A stretch of DNA of 64,000 bases from Ziziphus jujuba (Eukaryota; Streptophyta; Magnoliopsida; Rosales; Rhamnaceae), in NCBI RefSeq assembly GCF_031755915.1, contig NC_083383.1, positions 18,837,001 through 18,901,000 of the forward strand, in the 5' to 3' direction. The position numbers and the translations under genes were made by a program. The notes under the pieces are model-generated. The model was not told the origin of the DNA, made no database searches, and worked only from the letters and a program-made list of their open reading frames with translations. Positions 36,734-48,473 of the stretch are shown here, one piece after another; position 1 is the first letter of the stretch; each line of letters begins with the position of its first letter.

Positions 36734-37612
36734 CTTCTCCTTGATAATGTTAGGCATTACATATAACATGGTCCTTAGCTTTTGAAATCTCTCTCTTGGT
36801 AATGGCTTTGTGAGTTTGTCAGCAAGTTGATCTTGTGTGGGGTAGTACACCAAGATTGCTTTCTTATTTCTTTTAGCTTTTGAAATGCTATGGAACTTCA
36901 CAGGTATGTGCTTGGTTATTCTATTTTGGACTGAATTCCTTGCAATTGCTATTGCTAAGGTATTGTCATAGTAGATGATGGTTAAATTGCTTTTCTTACA
37001 GCCTAAGTCTTTTAGCAATTTTCTTGACCTAATTACTTAATTTAATGTTGCTAAAGCTGAAATATATTTTGCCTTGGCCGTGGATTATGCAGTTGACTCT
37101 TGCTTGTGTGAGTTTCACTAAAATGGTTCCAAATCAAACATGAACAAGTATCCATAAGCGCTTTTCATGTGCTTTAACTATCTACCCAATCACTGTCAAA
37201 AAGCCTACTAAATCACATGTATTTCCTTTCTTGTACAAGACATTGAAGTCAACTGTGCCTTCCACAGATCCTAGCATTCTTCTTGTGACTTGATGGTGAT
37301 TATATGAAGGAACGCTCATGAATCTTGACAATATGGCATACACATGATATCAAGTCTTGATGTACAAAAATATAACAAACTTCCAGTTAAGCTTTTACAA
37401 ACAGAAACATTTATCTTTGGAAAGCCATCATCAACTTTTAATTTAGCATTTTGCATCATTGATGTATCAACATATTTAGCATCGTCCAATTAAATTTTTT
37501 TAAGCAAATGTAAAGCATATTTCTCTTGAGATAAGAATACACTTTCATTTTTTCACTTTATCTGCACGTAAAGAATGTAATGCATCATATCAATGTTAGA
37601 TAATATCAAATG
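36728..37612 (-). pseudogene. Ty1/copia RT C-terminus and RNase H (copia element 1)
   Basis: The frame 37018-36728 is open and carries YYDNTLAIAIARN, TKHIPVKFHSI, YYPTQDQLADKLTKPL and RERFQKLRTMLYV, the copia RNase H C-terminus; its stop TAA lies in the first bases of the LTR. Upstream (37030-37600) decayed RT remains include LIGSLLYF-like, SRFMSVPSYNHHQ and FDSDWVDS. The gene is cut at 37612 by gypsy element D. Protease, nucleocapsid and gag of the same element are found at 54305-55780; integrase and most of RT are missing. Confidence 0.85.
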
Positions 37613-37790
37613 TGATGAGAATCCACCCGTACCCACTCAACCGACTACCCGCTGGGATACTAACCCATTATAGATGAAGAACGGGCCAATCATTAGGGCT
37701 TAAGACAAGAGATTTAAGGACAACCTAGCTGTTTTTATATAGGGAGTTATCAATTCTTAAAAGGGTTTGTCCATACTCGAAGATACAAAA
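37613..37790 (+). repeat. 5' LTR of element D, first part
   Basis: Begins TGATGAGAATCCACCC, the family LTR start, and runs to the B insertion site. It continues at 48474. The last five bases CAAAA are the target sequence duplicated when B inserted. Confidence 0.9.
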
Positions 37791-38892
37791 TGATACGAAC
37801 CTAGGTTGACACGTCTAAACCCCATATTACATTAGCCTAAATCTCAACTAAGTTCATATTTTAATGGAATGACCTCAACCCATAACTAACCTATGAGTAG
37901 AAACCTTGGTATAATGAAGACACCACAATAGGTGATGAATATCCTATTGATAAGCTAAAACTAAAACATTCACTCTCTAATGATGTTTTAGGTGTTCAAA
38001 GATAACAAAGAGAACAAAGAGAAATTCAATCTCACAATTATTTTTCTGTAAAATATTCGAGCATGTATTCTCATTGAAAAATAACCCTTAAATAGGTAAA
38101 AGTCACAGAGCAATAAACTCTAAAAACAAAACTAAAAACCGGCCAAGCATGTTGTTTCCTAAAGGTGGCTGAATTTTCTATCTCCTTTCCTAATCTAATT
38201 TTGATTAATTAATTCCTTTATTTTGAATTAGGAATTAATTAATCTACAATATAAATAATAAAATAATAAATTTTCTAAGTTGATTTGTCCAACAAATAAA
38301 TAAATAAAAAAACCAAATAAAAGACTAATTTCCTAAAATAAAAAGTAGAAATCAAATTAGGAAACTAAATAACTATCTTTTGATTAAGTTGTCTTTGACC
38401 AATATTTGACCAATTTAAGCTCCAAATCAGCTTCCATATTCTTTGTAGGATGCCAAATAGGATTATCATGGAGTCCCACACATTTTCCTTGATTGAAACA
38501 AAGAGAAAATGTCAACTCAGCAAAATACAGTAAAGTCAGCAAGCAATACAGCAAAACCGGCCATATTTCTCCCTTGTTCGGACAACCTCTTTTTGTTTAC
38601 CTTTGAAGCTGTCTTGACTTGATTCCATGACCTATTAGAGATATGTATTGAATCCATGAAGTGTTGGAACCATCTAGCTGCCTGGAGTCCATATTTGCAC
38701 GAAAACAGCTAGCCGGGTTCGTATTGGCCTCTACCACTTGGATGCTTAAAATGGGTCTTGTATTTTTGGGTATTGACAAGCCCTTTTTCCCTGTATAAAG
38801 GCAGCCATGTTGCCCTTAAATCTCTTGGCTTGACCCATAGTGATCGGCCCGGTCTTCATTCATGTCGGGTCAGCACGAGCATATTCTCATCA
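37791..38892 (-). repeat. 3' LTR of element B
   Basis: On plus it begins TGATACGAACCTAGG and ends near ATTCTCATCA, the reverse complement of the family LTR. It is followed by CATCTCCCCTTGAAAAGG, the reverse complement of a polypurine tract. Confidence 0.9.
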
Positions 38893-39337
38893 TCATCTCC
38901 CCTTGAAAAGGATTTTCCCTCAAACCAAAATCATTCCTTACAGCAAATGGAGTTAAGTCAACAACATTTAATGTAGCACTAACATTATAATCACCTAGTA
39001 AGTCAAGTTTGTCTACATTTTCATTGATTCGCTTCAAAATTTGAAAAGGTTCATCCCCTCGAGGCATAAGCTTTGACTTTTGTTGCTTCAAAAACCTTTC
39101 CTTTTTTAAGTGCAACCAAATCCAATCTCCTGGATTAAATACTATCACAACAAATCCTAGAAGTACCAATTTATCTTTATAGAAATCACACTTTTGAAAG
39201 TTAGCAAATAACTTCTCCCATATTTTTAAATTTCCACTAAGTAAAGCTCTCAACAATGTAGATAAAGTTCTATACAACAAAAACATCTTTAAATAAGCAT
39301 CTTTATAAATCATAACCATCAATGGTTTGTTACTCAA
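38893..39337 (-). pseudogene. Scrambled IN-RT-IN pol piece of element B
   Basis: An open frame read downwards from 39337. Order of segments: linker end (MVMIYKDAYLKM), IN piece RTLSTLLRALLSGNLKIWE, RT piece LFANFQKCDFYKDKLVLLGF, IN C-terminus FNPGDWIWLHLKKERF, SKLMPRGDEPFQ and NVVDLTPF. In a normal element RT comes before integrase, so the RT piece between two IN pieces is out of order. The same order is found in C, D and F. No catalytic residues of RT or IN are present. Confidence 0.9.
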
Positions 39338-39969
39338 AATTGCTTTATTAACATCACCAAAACGATGAAATTTTTTTTTAAATTTTTCTTCTTTTTTCTT
39401 TCTTTTTCTTGTTCACTCACGGCCATCTCACCTTTCTCACTCTCGGCTTTTTCAATTTTTCTCACTCTCTGATTTTTTCCTTTCTTTCTCTTTCTCAGCC
39501 TTCTCTCTTTCTTTCCTCTCAAGTTTGAGTATAGAACACTTACCTGGTTGGTGTTGCATGGCATTGCCCCCTTGGATTGGTGTTGAAGCCGTGGGTTCCA
39601 CACTTGTTCTTTCTTTGATCTTATTGGCTTCCCTCCTTTGTTGTATTTGAAGTTGGTCTCTAAATACCTCTTTAGGAGTCCATGGTTCCCACTTCACCTT
39701 TTTACCTTTAAAGCTAAAAACAATAGCATTCTCTCGACCATAATGTATAGTATCTTTATCAAATTTCCATGGTCTATCTACTAGAATATGCCCAACATGC
39801 ATAGGTACAACATCACATAAAGCAACATCCACATATTTATCAATGCTGAGTTTTACTTTGGCTTGTTTATTTACGTTCATCTCACTACTATCATTAAGCC
39901 ATTGTAACCTATATGGTTTGGGATGTTTAATTGTTGCTAAGCCTAATTTTTCAACCACAACATTACTAA
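39338..39969 (-). pseudogene. Protease C-terminal part and charged linker of B
   Basis: The frame 39958-39452 carries EKLGLATIKHPKPYRLQWL, VDVALCDVVPMHVGHIL and RENAIVFSFKGKKVKWEP, the second half of the retropepsin domain, then a Lys/Glu-rich linker. The active-site half (IDSGSC) lies on the other side of C at about 45578-45625. The break between them is exactly the C insertion. Confidence 0.88.
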
Positions 39970-41093
39970 TGATACAAACCTAGGATGACCTGCTCCTAAA
40001 CCCGTATTATATTAGCCCGGATCTTAATTAAGTTCAAGTTCTAAAGGAATTGACCTCAACCCCTAACCAACTTGTGGTTAGAAACCTTGGTATAATGTAG
40101 ACGCCATAATAGGGGATGGAAAACCTATTGATAAGTCAAGCTAAAACAACCAATTCTCTAATGGTGTTTTAGGTGTTCTCAAAGAACAAAAAGATATTTA
40201 ATCTCACAAGTATTTTCTCAATCAAGTCAAAGTTGTATTCTTATTGAAAAATAAACCTTTAAATAGGCTTTGAAAAGACAACTTAAAAACCCTAGAACAT
40301 AAAAAAAATCGGCCACCACACATAAAGAAACCTAGTTGGCCGAAACTATACTTCCTTTCCTAATCTAAGTTTGATTAATTAATTCCTTTATATTAAATTA
40401 GGAATTAATTAATTTACAATGGAAAGAATAAAATAAAAACCTTCCTAAAGTTATTTGTCCAGAAAATAAATAAATAAAAGCCAAAAAGTAATGTTAGTTT
40501 CCTAAAACAAATTAGGAAATTAAAAATGTTAGCCTTTTGATCAAATTGACTTTGATCAATCTTTGACCTCTTTGAGTTCCAAATCAGCTTCTAGATTCTT
40601 TTTATGATGCCAAATAAGCTGAATATGAAGTCCCACACGTTACCCATGCTTGGAAAAATAAGAAAAGGCTAATATAGTAAGCTACAGTAAAGCCAGCAAG
40701 CAATACAGCAAATTCGGCCAAATTGTTGATGCTGTCCGTACAAGCCCTTTTTGATTGCATTTGAGGCTGATTTAACTTGATTCCATGACCTCTTAGGCAT
40801 ATTTATTGAACCCATAAAGCATTGGAACCATTTCATGCTTCCCGGACTCCAAAAATGTACCAAAACGGTCATCCGAGTCCGTACCAGTCTTCAGTGCTTG
40901 TATTAGCAAAACAGGTCTTGGTTCTTTGGTCATGATCATTTCTTCTTGATTATGATTTATCCTTTGAATAAGCACAGCAAAGTTATCCTTGAACTTCTTG
41001 GCTTGTGCTCTAGTGATTGGTCCCACCTTCATCCGTAACGGATCGGCACCCCAGTGGGTTGTCGGGTGTATGGGTTTGGGCGGATTCACATCA
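39970..41093 (-). repeat. 3' LTR of element C
   Basis: On plus TGATACAAACCTAGG to GGCGGATTCACATCA. Followed by TTCCCCTCCTCTTGAAAAGG, the complement of the polypurine tract. Confidence 0.93.
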
Positions 41094-41515
41094 TTCCCCT
41101 CCTCTTGAAAAGGATTTTTCCTCAAATCGAAGTCATCACCTGCAGCAAAAGGATATAAATCAGCAACATTAAATGTAGCACTAACACTATACTCACCCGG
41201 TAAATCAAGTTTGTAGGCATTGTCGTTTATCCTCTCCAAAACTTGAAAAGGTCCATTGCCCCTCGGCATGAGTTTTGACTTTCTTTGTTTAGGAAACCTT
41301 TTCTTTCGTAAGTGCAACCAAACCAATTCTCTTGGGTCAAATACTATTACAAAAAAATCTAGAAATACATGCTCATTATGGTAAAAATTACACTTTTTAA
41401 AGTTAATAAACAATATTTCCCAAATTTTCAAATTTCCACTAAGTAAAGCTCTCAACAATGCAGATAAAGTTCTATACAACAAAAGCATTTTTAAATTAGC
41501 ATCTTTACAGTTCAT
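40793..41515 (-). pseudogene. Scrambled pol piece of C, open into the LTR
   Basis: A 240-codon open frame: linker end, IN piece RTLSALLRALLSGNLKIWE, RT piece LFINFKKCNFYHNEHVFLDF, IN C-terminus (LRKKRFPKQRKSKLMPRG, NVADLYPFA, DDFDLRKNPFQEEGND). It then continues about 100 codons inside the 3' LTR with GPITRAQAKKFKDN. It is the longest intact frame of this region in the window. No catalytic residue of any polymerase or integrase is present; a function for the peptide is unknown. Confidence 0.88.
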
Positions 41516-43318
41516 AACCGCAATGGTTTCTTACCCAAGATAGCCTTATTAACATCCCCAAAACTCAAATAAAAATTTTTACTTTTTCTTTCTTTCCTTT
41601 CTTTTCCTTTTTCTTTCTCGGATTGGCGTAAACCTTCGGATTTCCCTTTCTTCTCCAAGCTCTCGGGTTTGCCTCTTTCTTTCCCCTCTCTTTTAGTTTT
41701 TCCTTGATCTTTCCACTAAATATGACTCTTAGAAACCTTACCTTGATCAGCAACCTCATTCTTACCTTTCTGAAAGGATGGTGAAGCCGTTGGTGTCATA
41801 CTTGCTTTTTCCTTGAGCTTTTCGGCTTCTCTCCTTTGTTGCATTTGTAATTGGTCTTTGTAAACCTCTTTAGGAGATAATGGTTCTAGCTTAACCTTCT
41901 TCCCTTTAAACCTGAAAACAATACTTGTATTTCACAACGAGTGTGGAAGATGTTCTCTCGTTGAATTTGTTCTTCATCCTTGTAAACAGCAAGTACTCTC
42001 CTTGAGACCAAATTTAGCTCAACATTTGATGTGTTTAATGGTTCGGCCTCATCATCAAGTCCTTCATCTTCTTGTTCGATTTCAGCCTCACTAGCCTCAC
42101 TTTCGGATTCCACCTCTCCATTACCCCTAATTACCATTATCCTTCTATTCGGGCATTGGCTGGCTATATGTCCTCTTCCTTGGCACTTGAAACAAATAAT
42201 TTCTCTTGAATTTTGGATTTAGGTTCAGATTTTACCTCACCTTTAATGGCTTGGGCAGATTCGGTTTTAAATTCTCTTCTCGGTCGGTTGGTAGCTTCTT
42301 CACCAAGTTTCGGCTTCAGCTTGCTTTCATAAGTGGAATTGTTTTTCCAGCCACTTGAACTTGTCCTTCCACTGCTAGAAACTCCTCCAAACCGTGTGCT
42401 AACACCCCTTCTCTTGAATTGGTTCTCAAGCTTAATTGCTACATGCAACATCTTCTCCAATTCCAAGTATTGTTGTAATTCAAGCTGGTTGGCAATGTCA
42501 TGGTTCAAACAACCAAGAAATCTCGCCATTGTTGCCTCCCTATCCTCATTCATATTCAGCATTATCATTAACATCTCCATCTCTTTGTAATAATCCTCCA
42601 CGGACCTACTTCCTTGAGACAAAGATTGAAGCCGTTGATGCAGCAACCTATGGTAATGTGATGGCATAAACCGCTTTCTCATGGCTCGTTTCATTTGTCG
42701 TCATGTTGTAATCAAGTCATCACCAACTCTCCTTCGGGTGCTTTGCTCATTTGTCCATCATTGGAGTGCATAATGGCCAAACTCCATTGCTGCCAACTTC
42801 ACCTTCTTACCTTCTGAATAGTTGTGGCAGTCCAAAATCAACTCCATTTTTTCTTCCCACTCCAAATAAGCTTCAGGATCACTTTTACCCATAAAAGGTG
42901 GGATGTTAACCTTGATATTTCTCAAATCATCATCTGTATCTTCCCTCCTATATCTTCCATGGCCAGCTCTATCTTGGATAGCAAAAGTTTCGTCCATACC
43001 TTCCTTAAAGTCTCCACCGAATGGCTCCTCATCAAATTCCTTTCTCGGTCTCTCGCGACCTCTTCATCCTCGGCCTCGTCCTCCATGGACTTCTTGCCTA
43101 TTTCTTGTGTTCGGCATTCCTTGTGAGGCTTCTAGCCTTCCCATTCTTTTGTTCATATGTTCAACTTGAGCACTAACCCTCTGTATTGACTCCAAAACAG
43201 CTTTCATGTCCACTTGGTCTCCACTCTCGGTAGCTCGGGCATCGCCATGGACTGCTACGGACTCTTCCTCATTGATCCTCAAGGGTGGATCTCCTCTTCT
43301 TATTCTAGAATCTGCCAT
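41516..43318 (-). pseudogene. gag and linker of element C, protease deleted
   Basis: gag ATG at 43318 (MADSRIRRGDPPLRINEEE). Readable parts: 43318-43064, a frame around 42997-42758 (IKVNIPPFMGKSDPEAYLEW), and 42694-42164 (HYHRLLHQRLQSLSQ, YYKEMEMLMIMLNM, FLGCLNHDIANQLELQQY). The nucleocapsid knuckle near 42180 is frameshifted. The acidic segment 42137-41925 (ESEASEAEIEQEDEG) ends at HTRCEIQ and jumps directly to a FSGLKGRR segment near 41910. The whole protease between these two points is gone. A charged linker follows down to 41560. Confidence 0.88.
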
Positions 43319-44458
43319 GTTAGAAAAATACTGCAAAAATAAATAAATCCTCACAATATTCACTCCCTCACGTGTTTCACTTAAATAAGGTCTCGACACT
43401 CATGTTTGCACACTAGTTTCGGCTTTTACCCTCTTTTAAGCTCACACACTCTTGCCTTTTTCCACTCAATCAATTTTCTCAAAGTTTTAATTAAAACACC
43501 CACAAAACAGCAATTAGATCACTAGTATGTTTTAATTAAACTTATCAACAAAACAGTAAGCAAAAATAAACAAATACCGAACGGAATGAAAATACCTATT
43601 TCTGGTTTTTCTAGACAAAATAAAGCAAATTAATGAGAAAACTTTGGAATTTTGAAGAACTGGACCAGATGGTAATATATTATAAGTTCAAGAATAAAAT
43701 TATAGAAAAAAAAAATTCAAATACGAAAAAGAATCAAAGAGAACAAAAATATAGAAAAGTTGTTGGTTGTTGTTCTTTGTAATTCAAGTTTTTGTATCAA
43801 ATCCTTCAACTAATTTTAATCCAAATAATTTAGCACTCAAACTCAAATATCCAGCAGTAAAAATAACTCTCCAGAAGCTCCAAATATGGAATAAATAATT
43901 AACAAAGTAGCAGTTACAAGAAATTTCCAGCAACAAACTTCAACACCACACCAATTTTCAACAAACCGATATATATATATATATTTTTTATATTCGGCTT
44001 TCTTTTTTTTTTTTTTTTTTTTTCACTCACTGAATATCAGACACAACTGCAGTAGCAAGAATAAACAACAAATTTGCAATTCCAACTCCAAAAATTCACC
44101 AAACCCGTGACCTCCAAATAAATGCAAATGTGCAGTTTTTTTTTTTTTTTAAATGTTGCTGCAAACTCTCTTTTTTTTTTTTTGAATAGATGAATGCAAA
44201 TATTTAAGACTAAAATAGCAAAGAAAAATCAACAATAACCAAATTAAAAGAACAATGATGAAAGACAACCAACAAACTAGGAAACAAAAAATAAGGTAAA
44301 ACTAGGAAATCCTAATTCAACTAGGAATGAATATTTTTTTTTTTTAAAAGATGCAGAACGTGTATGGGATGGATGCAACCTTAACCTAATGCTAAAATTG
44401 CAGAATAACACAAAAACAAATAAAGCAAATAAAGATAGATCAAACCATAACAAAATTT
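43319..44458 (-). other. 5' leader of element C
   Basis: Untranslated leader between primer site and gag, with poly-T tracts on plus (43999-44023, 44139-44150, 44171-44182) that are poly-A in the element's sense. The segment next to gag (about 43355-43470) is conserved in all copies. Confidence 0.8.
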
Positions 44459-44471
44459 GGCTTTGATACCA
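44459..44471 (-). promoter_or_regulatory. Primer binding site of C
   Basis: GGCTTTGATACCA on plus, i.e. TGGTATCAAAGCC in the element's sense, two bases from the LTR. One mismatch to the initiator Met-tRNA type site. Confidence 0.88.
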
Positions 44472-44473
44472 AA

Positions 44474-45577
44474 TGATATGAACCTAGGACGACCTGCTCC
44501 TAAACCCGTATTATATTCGCCCGGATCTTAATTAAGTTCAAGTTCTAATTGAATTGACCTCAACCCCTAACCAACCTGTGGTTAGAAACCTTGGTATAAT
44601 GTAGACGCCACAATAGGGTATGGAAAACCTATTGATAAGTCAAGCTAAAACAACCAATTCTCTAATGGTGTTTTAGGTGTTCTCAAAGAACAAAGAGATA
44701 ATTAATCTCACAAGTATTTTCTCAATCAAATCAAAGTTGTATTCTTATTGGAAAATAAACCTTTAAATAGGCTTTGAAAAGACAACTTAAAAACCCTAGA
44801 ACATAAAGAAAACCGGCCACCACACATAAAGAAACCTAGTTGGCCGAAACTATACTTCCTTTCCAAATCTAAGTTTGATTAATTAATTTCTTTATATTAA
44901 ATTAGGAATTAATTAATTTACAATGGAAAGAATAAAATAAAAACCTTCCTAAAGTTATTTGTCTAGAAAATAAATTAATAGAAGCCAAAAAGTAATGGTA
45001 GTTTCCTAAAACAAATTAGGAAACTAAAAATGCTAGCCTTTTGATCAAGTTGACTTTGATTAATCTTTGATCTCTTTGAGCTCCAAATAATCTTCTAGAT
45101 GATTTGTAGGATTCCAAATAAGATTGCTCATGCTTGGAAAAATAAGAAAAAGCTAATACAGTAAAATATAGTAAAGTCAGCAAGCAATACAGCAAATTCG
45201 GCCAAATTGTTGATGCTGTCCGTACAATCCCTTTTTGATTGCATTTGAGGCTTCTTTAACTTGATTCCATGACCTCTTAGGCATATGTATTGAACCCATA
45301 AAGCATTGGAACCATTTCATGCTTCCCGAACTCCAAAAATGTACCAAAACCATCACCCGGGTCCGTACCAGTCTCCAGGGCTTGTATCAGCAAAACAGGT
45401 CTTGGTTCTTTGGTCATGATCATTCCTTCTTGATTATGATTTATCCTTTGAATAAGCACAGCAAGGTTATCCTTGAACTTCTTGGCTTGTGCTCTAGGGA
45501 TTGGTCCCACCTTCATCCGTAACGGATCGGCACCCCAGCGGGTTGTCGGGTGTACGGGTTCGGACGGTTTCGCATCA
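44474..45577 (-). repeat. 5' LTR of element C
   Basis: On plus TGATATGAACCTAGG to GGTTTCGCATCA. Very similar to 39970-41093. Confidence 0.93.
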
Positions 45578-46970
45578 ACTAATTATATTTGTACAACTTC
45601 CACTATCAATTATCATACTATCAAACTTACCTTGGATTTCACATTGAGTGTGGAAGATGTTTTCTCTTTGAACTTGATCCTCATCCTTATATACAGTCAA
45701 CACTCCCTTGCCACCAAGCTTAATTTGGCATTTGGAGCCTTGGTTTTGATTTCATCTTCAATGTCCTCCTTTTTATGATCGGACTCACTTTCAGCTTCTT
45801 CACGATTGGATTCCAACTCTCCATTGTCCTTTAACACCATGATTCTTCGATATGGGCATTGGTTGGCAATATTTCCTAAAACCTGGCACTTAAAACACAC
45901 AATATCATGAGTTTTAGAAAGTTTAGGATCAGATTTACCTTCAGTCTTTGGTGCTTAGACAGATTCAGCTTTGGACTTCTTTTTTGGCCGATTGGTGTTT
46001 TCTTCTCCAAGTTTTGGCTTTTGTCTTGCTTCAAAGGTGGGATTGCTTCTCTAAGCACTTAGGTTTGACCTCCTGCTATTTGAAACTCCTCTAAATCATG
46101 AGCTTGTACCCATCCTCATGAATTGATTTTCAATTTTGATTGCCATATGAAGCATCTCCTTTAATTCTACATATTGTTGAACTTCCACTTGGTTGGTTAT
46201 ATCACGACTCAAACCACCCAAAAACCTTGTCATGGTTGCCTCATGATCCTCATTCATGCTCAACATCATCATGAGCATCTCCATCTCCTTGTAATAATCC
46301 TCCATGGACCTACTCCATTGTGATAATGATTGGAGTCTTTGATATAGCAATCTGTGGTAATGACTTGTCTCCAAGTAATGAAGGGTTCATCTCCAATTCT
46401 CCTTCGAGGTACTTTGCTTATTAGTCCACCATTGGAGGGCATAATGTCCAAATTCCATTGCTGCCACCTTTATCTTCTTAGCCTTCGAATAGTTATGACA
46501 ATCGAATATTATCTCCATTCGCTCCTCCCACTCTAGGTAAGCCTCAGGATCACTTTTTTCCATAAAAGGTGATATGTTGACCTTAATATTTCCAAGATCA
46601 TCATCCTCATTCTTTGCTGGTCTCCCATGGATTGGTTTTCCTTGGAGTGCAAAAATATCATCAATTTCTTCTTCAAGATCATCTCCAAAATTACCTTCCC
46701 CGAATTCCTCTCTAGGTCGCCCTCGGCCTCCTCGACCACCATGCACATTAAACCTTGTATTTGGCCCACCTTGTGATGTTTCTAATCTATCCATCCTTTG
46801 ATCTAGGTGATCAAATTGAGCATTCATCCACTGTACTTTCTCCAAGACCGCCTTCATGTCTGTGTGCTCATCTCCAATCCCCTAGCTCGGGAATCACCTT
46901 TGAATCCTATGGATTCTTCTTCATTAATTCTTATTGGTGGATCTCCTCTTCTCACCCTTGAATCTACCAT
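45578..46970 (-). pseudogene. gag to protease start of element B
   Basis: gag ATG at 46970. Readable frames: 46857-46387 (MNAQFDHLDQRMDRLETSQ, Arg/Gly-rich stretch, NIKVNISPFMEKSDPEAY), 46374-46096 (HYHRLLYQRLQSLSQ, YYKEMEMLMMMLSM) and 45900-45697 (nucleocapsid knuckle CFKCQVLGNIANQC, where the usual GH is changed to GN, then an acidic segment). The active-site half of the protease lies at about 45578-45625. Several stops and frameshifts separate these frames. Confidence 0.88.
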
Positions 46971-47343
46971 GTTAGTATGAATAACACAAAATATAGAACC
47001 TCACAAAATCACTCCCTTACGTGTTTCATTCAAATAATGTCTCAACACTCGTGTTTGTACACTAGTTTTGGGTTTTGACCCCCTTTTAAGTTCACACACT
47101 CTTGTCTTTTTCCACTCAAAGAATTAACTCAGATTTCTAATTAAAACACCCACTAAACAGCAATTAGATTACAAGTAGATTTTAGTTAAACTTATCAACA
47201 AAATAGTAGCGAAAAACAAGCAAGACTGAGTGAATTAATAAAACCTAGTTCTTGGCTTTTCTAAGTAATAACAAGGTAAATCAACAAGCAAATTCTTGGA
47301 CTGAAATAAAGCAAATAAGATAGATCAAACCTGAATAAAACTC
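46971..47343 (-). other. Shortened 5' leader of element B
   Basis: About 370 bp compared with about 1.1 kb in the sister copies, so most of the leader with its poly-A tracts has been lost. The gag-proximal conserved segment is present (47000-47110). Confidence 0.75.
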
Positions 47344-47356
47344 GGCTCTAATACCA
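47344..47356 (-). promoter_or_regulatory. Primer binding site of B
   Basis: GGCTCTAATACCA on plus (TGGTATTAGAGCC in sense), the same one-base variant of the Met-tRNA site as in E. Confidence 0.88.
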
Positions 47357-47358
47357 AA

Positions 47359-48468
47359 TGATATGAACCTAGGTCAACATGTTCCTAAACCCGTATTATA
47401 TTAGCCCAAATCTCAATTAAGTTCATATTTTAATGGAATGACCTCAACCCCTAACTAACCTGTGATTAGAAGCCTTGGTATAATGAAGACGCCACAATAG
47501 GTGATGATTATTCTATTGATAAATCAAAACTAAAACACTCACTCTCTAATAATGATTTAGGTGTTCAAAGAGAACAAAGAGATATTCAATCTCACAATTA
47601 ACTTTCTATAAAATATTCAAGCTTGTATTCTTATTCAAAAATAACCCTTAACTAGGTAAAAGTCACAAAGCAATAAACGCTAAAAACTAAAGTAAAAATT
47701 GACCAAGCATGTTATTTCCTAAAGGTGGTCGAATTTTCTCTCTCCATTTGTAATCTAATTTCGATTAACTAATTCCTTTATTTTGAATTATGAATTAATA
47801 AATTTACAATGAAAGTAATAAAATAATAAATTTAAGTTGATTTAAATAAATAAAAACCAAATAAAAGATTAATTTCTTAAAACAAAAAGTAGAAATCAAA
47901 TTAGGAAACTAAATAACTATCTTTTAACTAAGTTGTCTTTGACCAATCTTTGACCAATTTAAGCTCTAAATATGCTTTGTCGGATTCCAAATAGGATTAA
48001 CATGGAGTCCCATACATTTATCTTGATTGGAACAAAGAGAAAACGTCAACTCAGCAAAATATAGTAAAGCCAGCAAGCAATACAGCAAAACGGGCCATCT
48101 TTCCCCCTTATGCGTACAGCCCCTTTTTGTTTGCCTTTGAAGCTGCCTTGACTTGATTCCATAACCTCTTAGAGATATGTATTGAATCCATGAAGTTTTG
48201 GAACCATTTTTTGCTGCTCGGAGTCCATAATTGCATGAAAACAGCTACCTGGGTCTGTTTCGGCCTCCACCGCTTGGATGCTTAAAATGGGTTTTGTATC
48301 TTCGAATATTGACAAGCCCTTTTGAGAATTAATTACTCCCTGTATAAAGGCAGCCAGGTTGTCCTTAAATCTCTTAGCTTGATCCCTAGTGATCAGCCTG
48401 GTCTTCATCCGTATCGGGTGAGCAACCGATGGGTGTTCGGTTGTGCTGGCACGGGCGGATTACCATCA
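47359..48468 (-). repeat. 5' LTR of element B
   Basis: On plus TGATATGAACCTAGG to GGCGGATTACCATCA, followed by the target duplication CAAAA. A frame of 79 codons (48408-48169, minus) corresponds to the LTR-encoded pol tail. Confidence 0.92.
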
Positions 48469-48473
48469 CAAAA

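Larger units (their letters stand above)
39970..45577 (-). mobile_element. Non-autonomous gypsy element C (minus strand), complete, no protease
   Basis: 5.6 kb, LTRs 39970-41093 (3') and 44474-45577 (5'), target duplication ACTAA at 39965-39969 and 45578-45582. Inserted in the protease region of B. It has gag, linker and the scrambled pol piece but lacks RT, RNase H, integrase core and also the protease. The LTRs are close to each other, so it is among the younger insertions of the nest, as its innermost position demands. Confidence 0.95.
37791..48468 (-). mobile_element. Non-autonomous gypsy element B (minus strand), interrupted by C
   Basis: The 3' LTR is at 37791-38892 and the 5' LTR at 47359-48468, flanked by the target duplication CAAAA (37786-37790 and 48469-48473). 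With C removed it is about 5.1 kb. Content in its own sense: LTR, primer site, leader, gag, protease, charged linker, scrambled IN/RT/IN piece, polypurine tract, LTR. RT, RNase H and the integrase core are absent. It is inserted in the 5' LTR of D. Confidence 0.93.
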
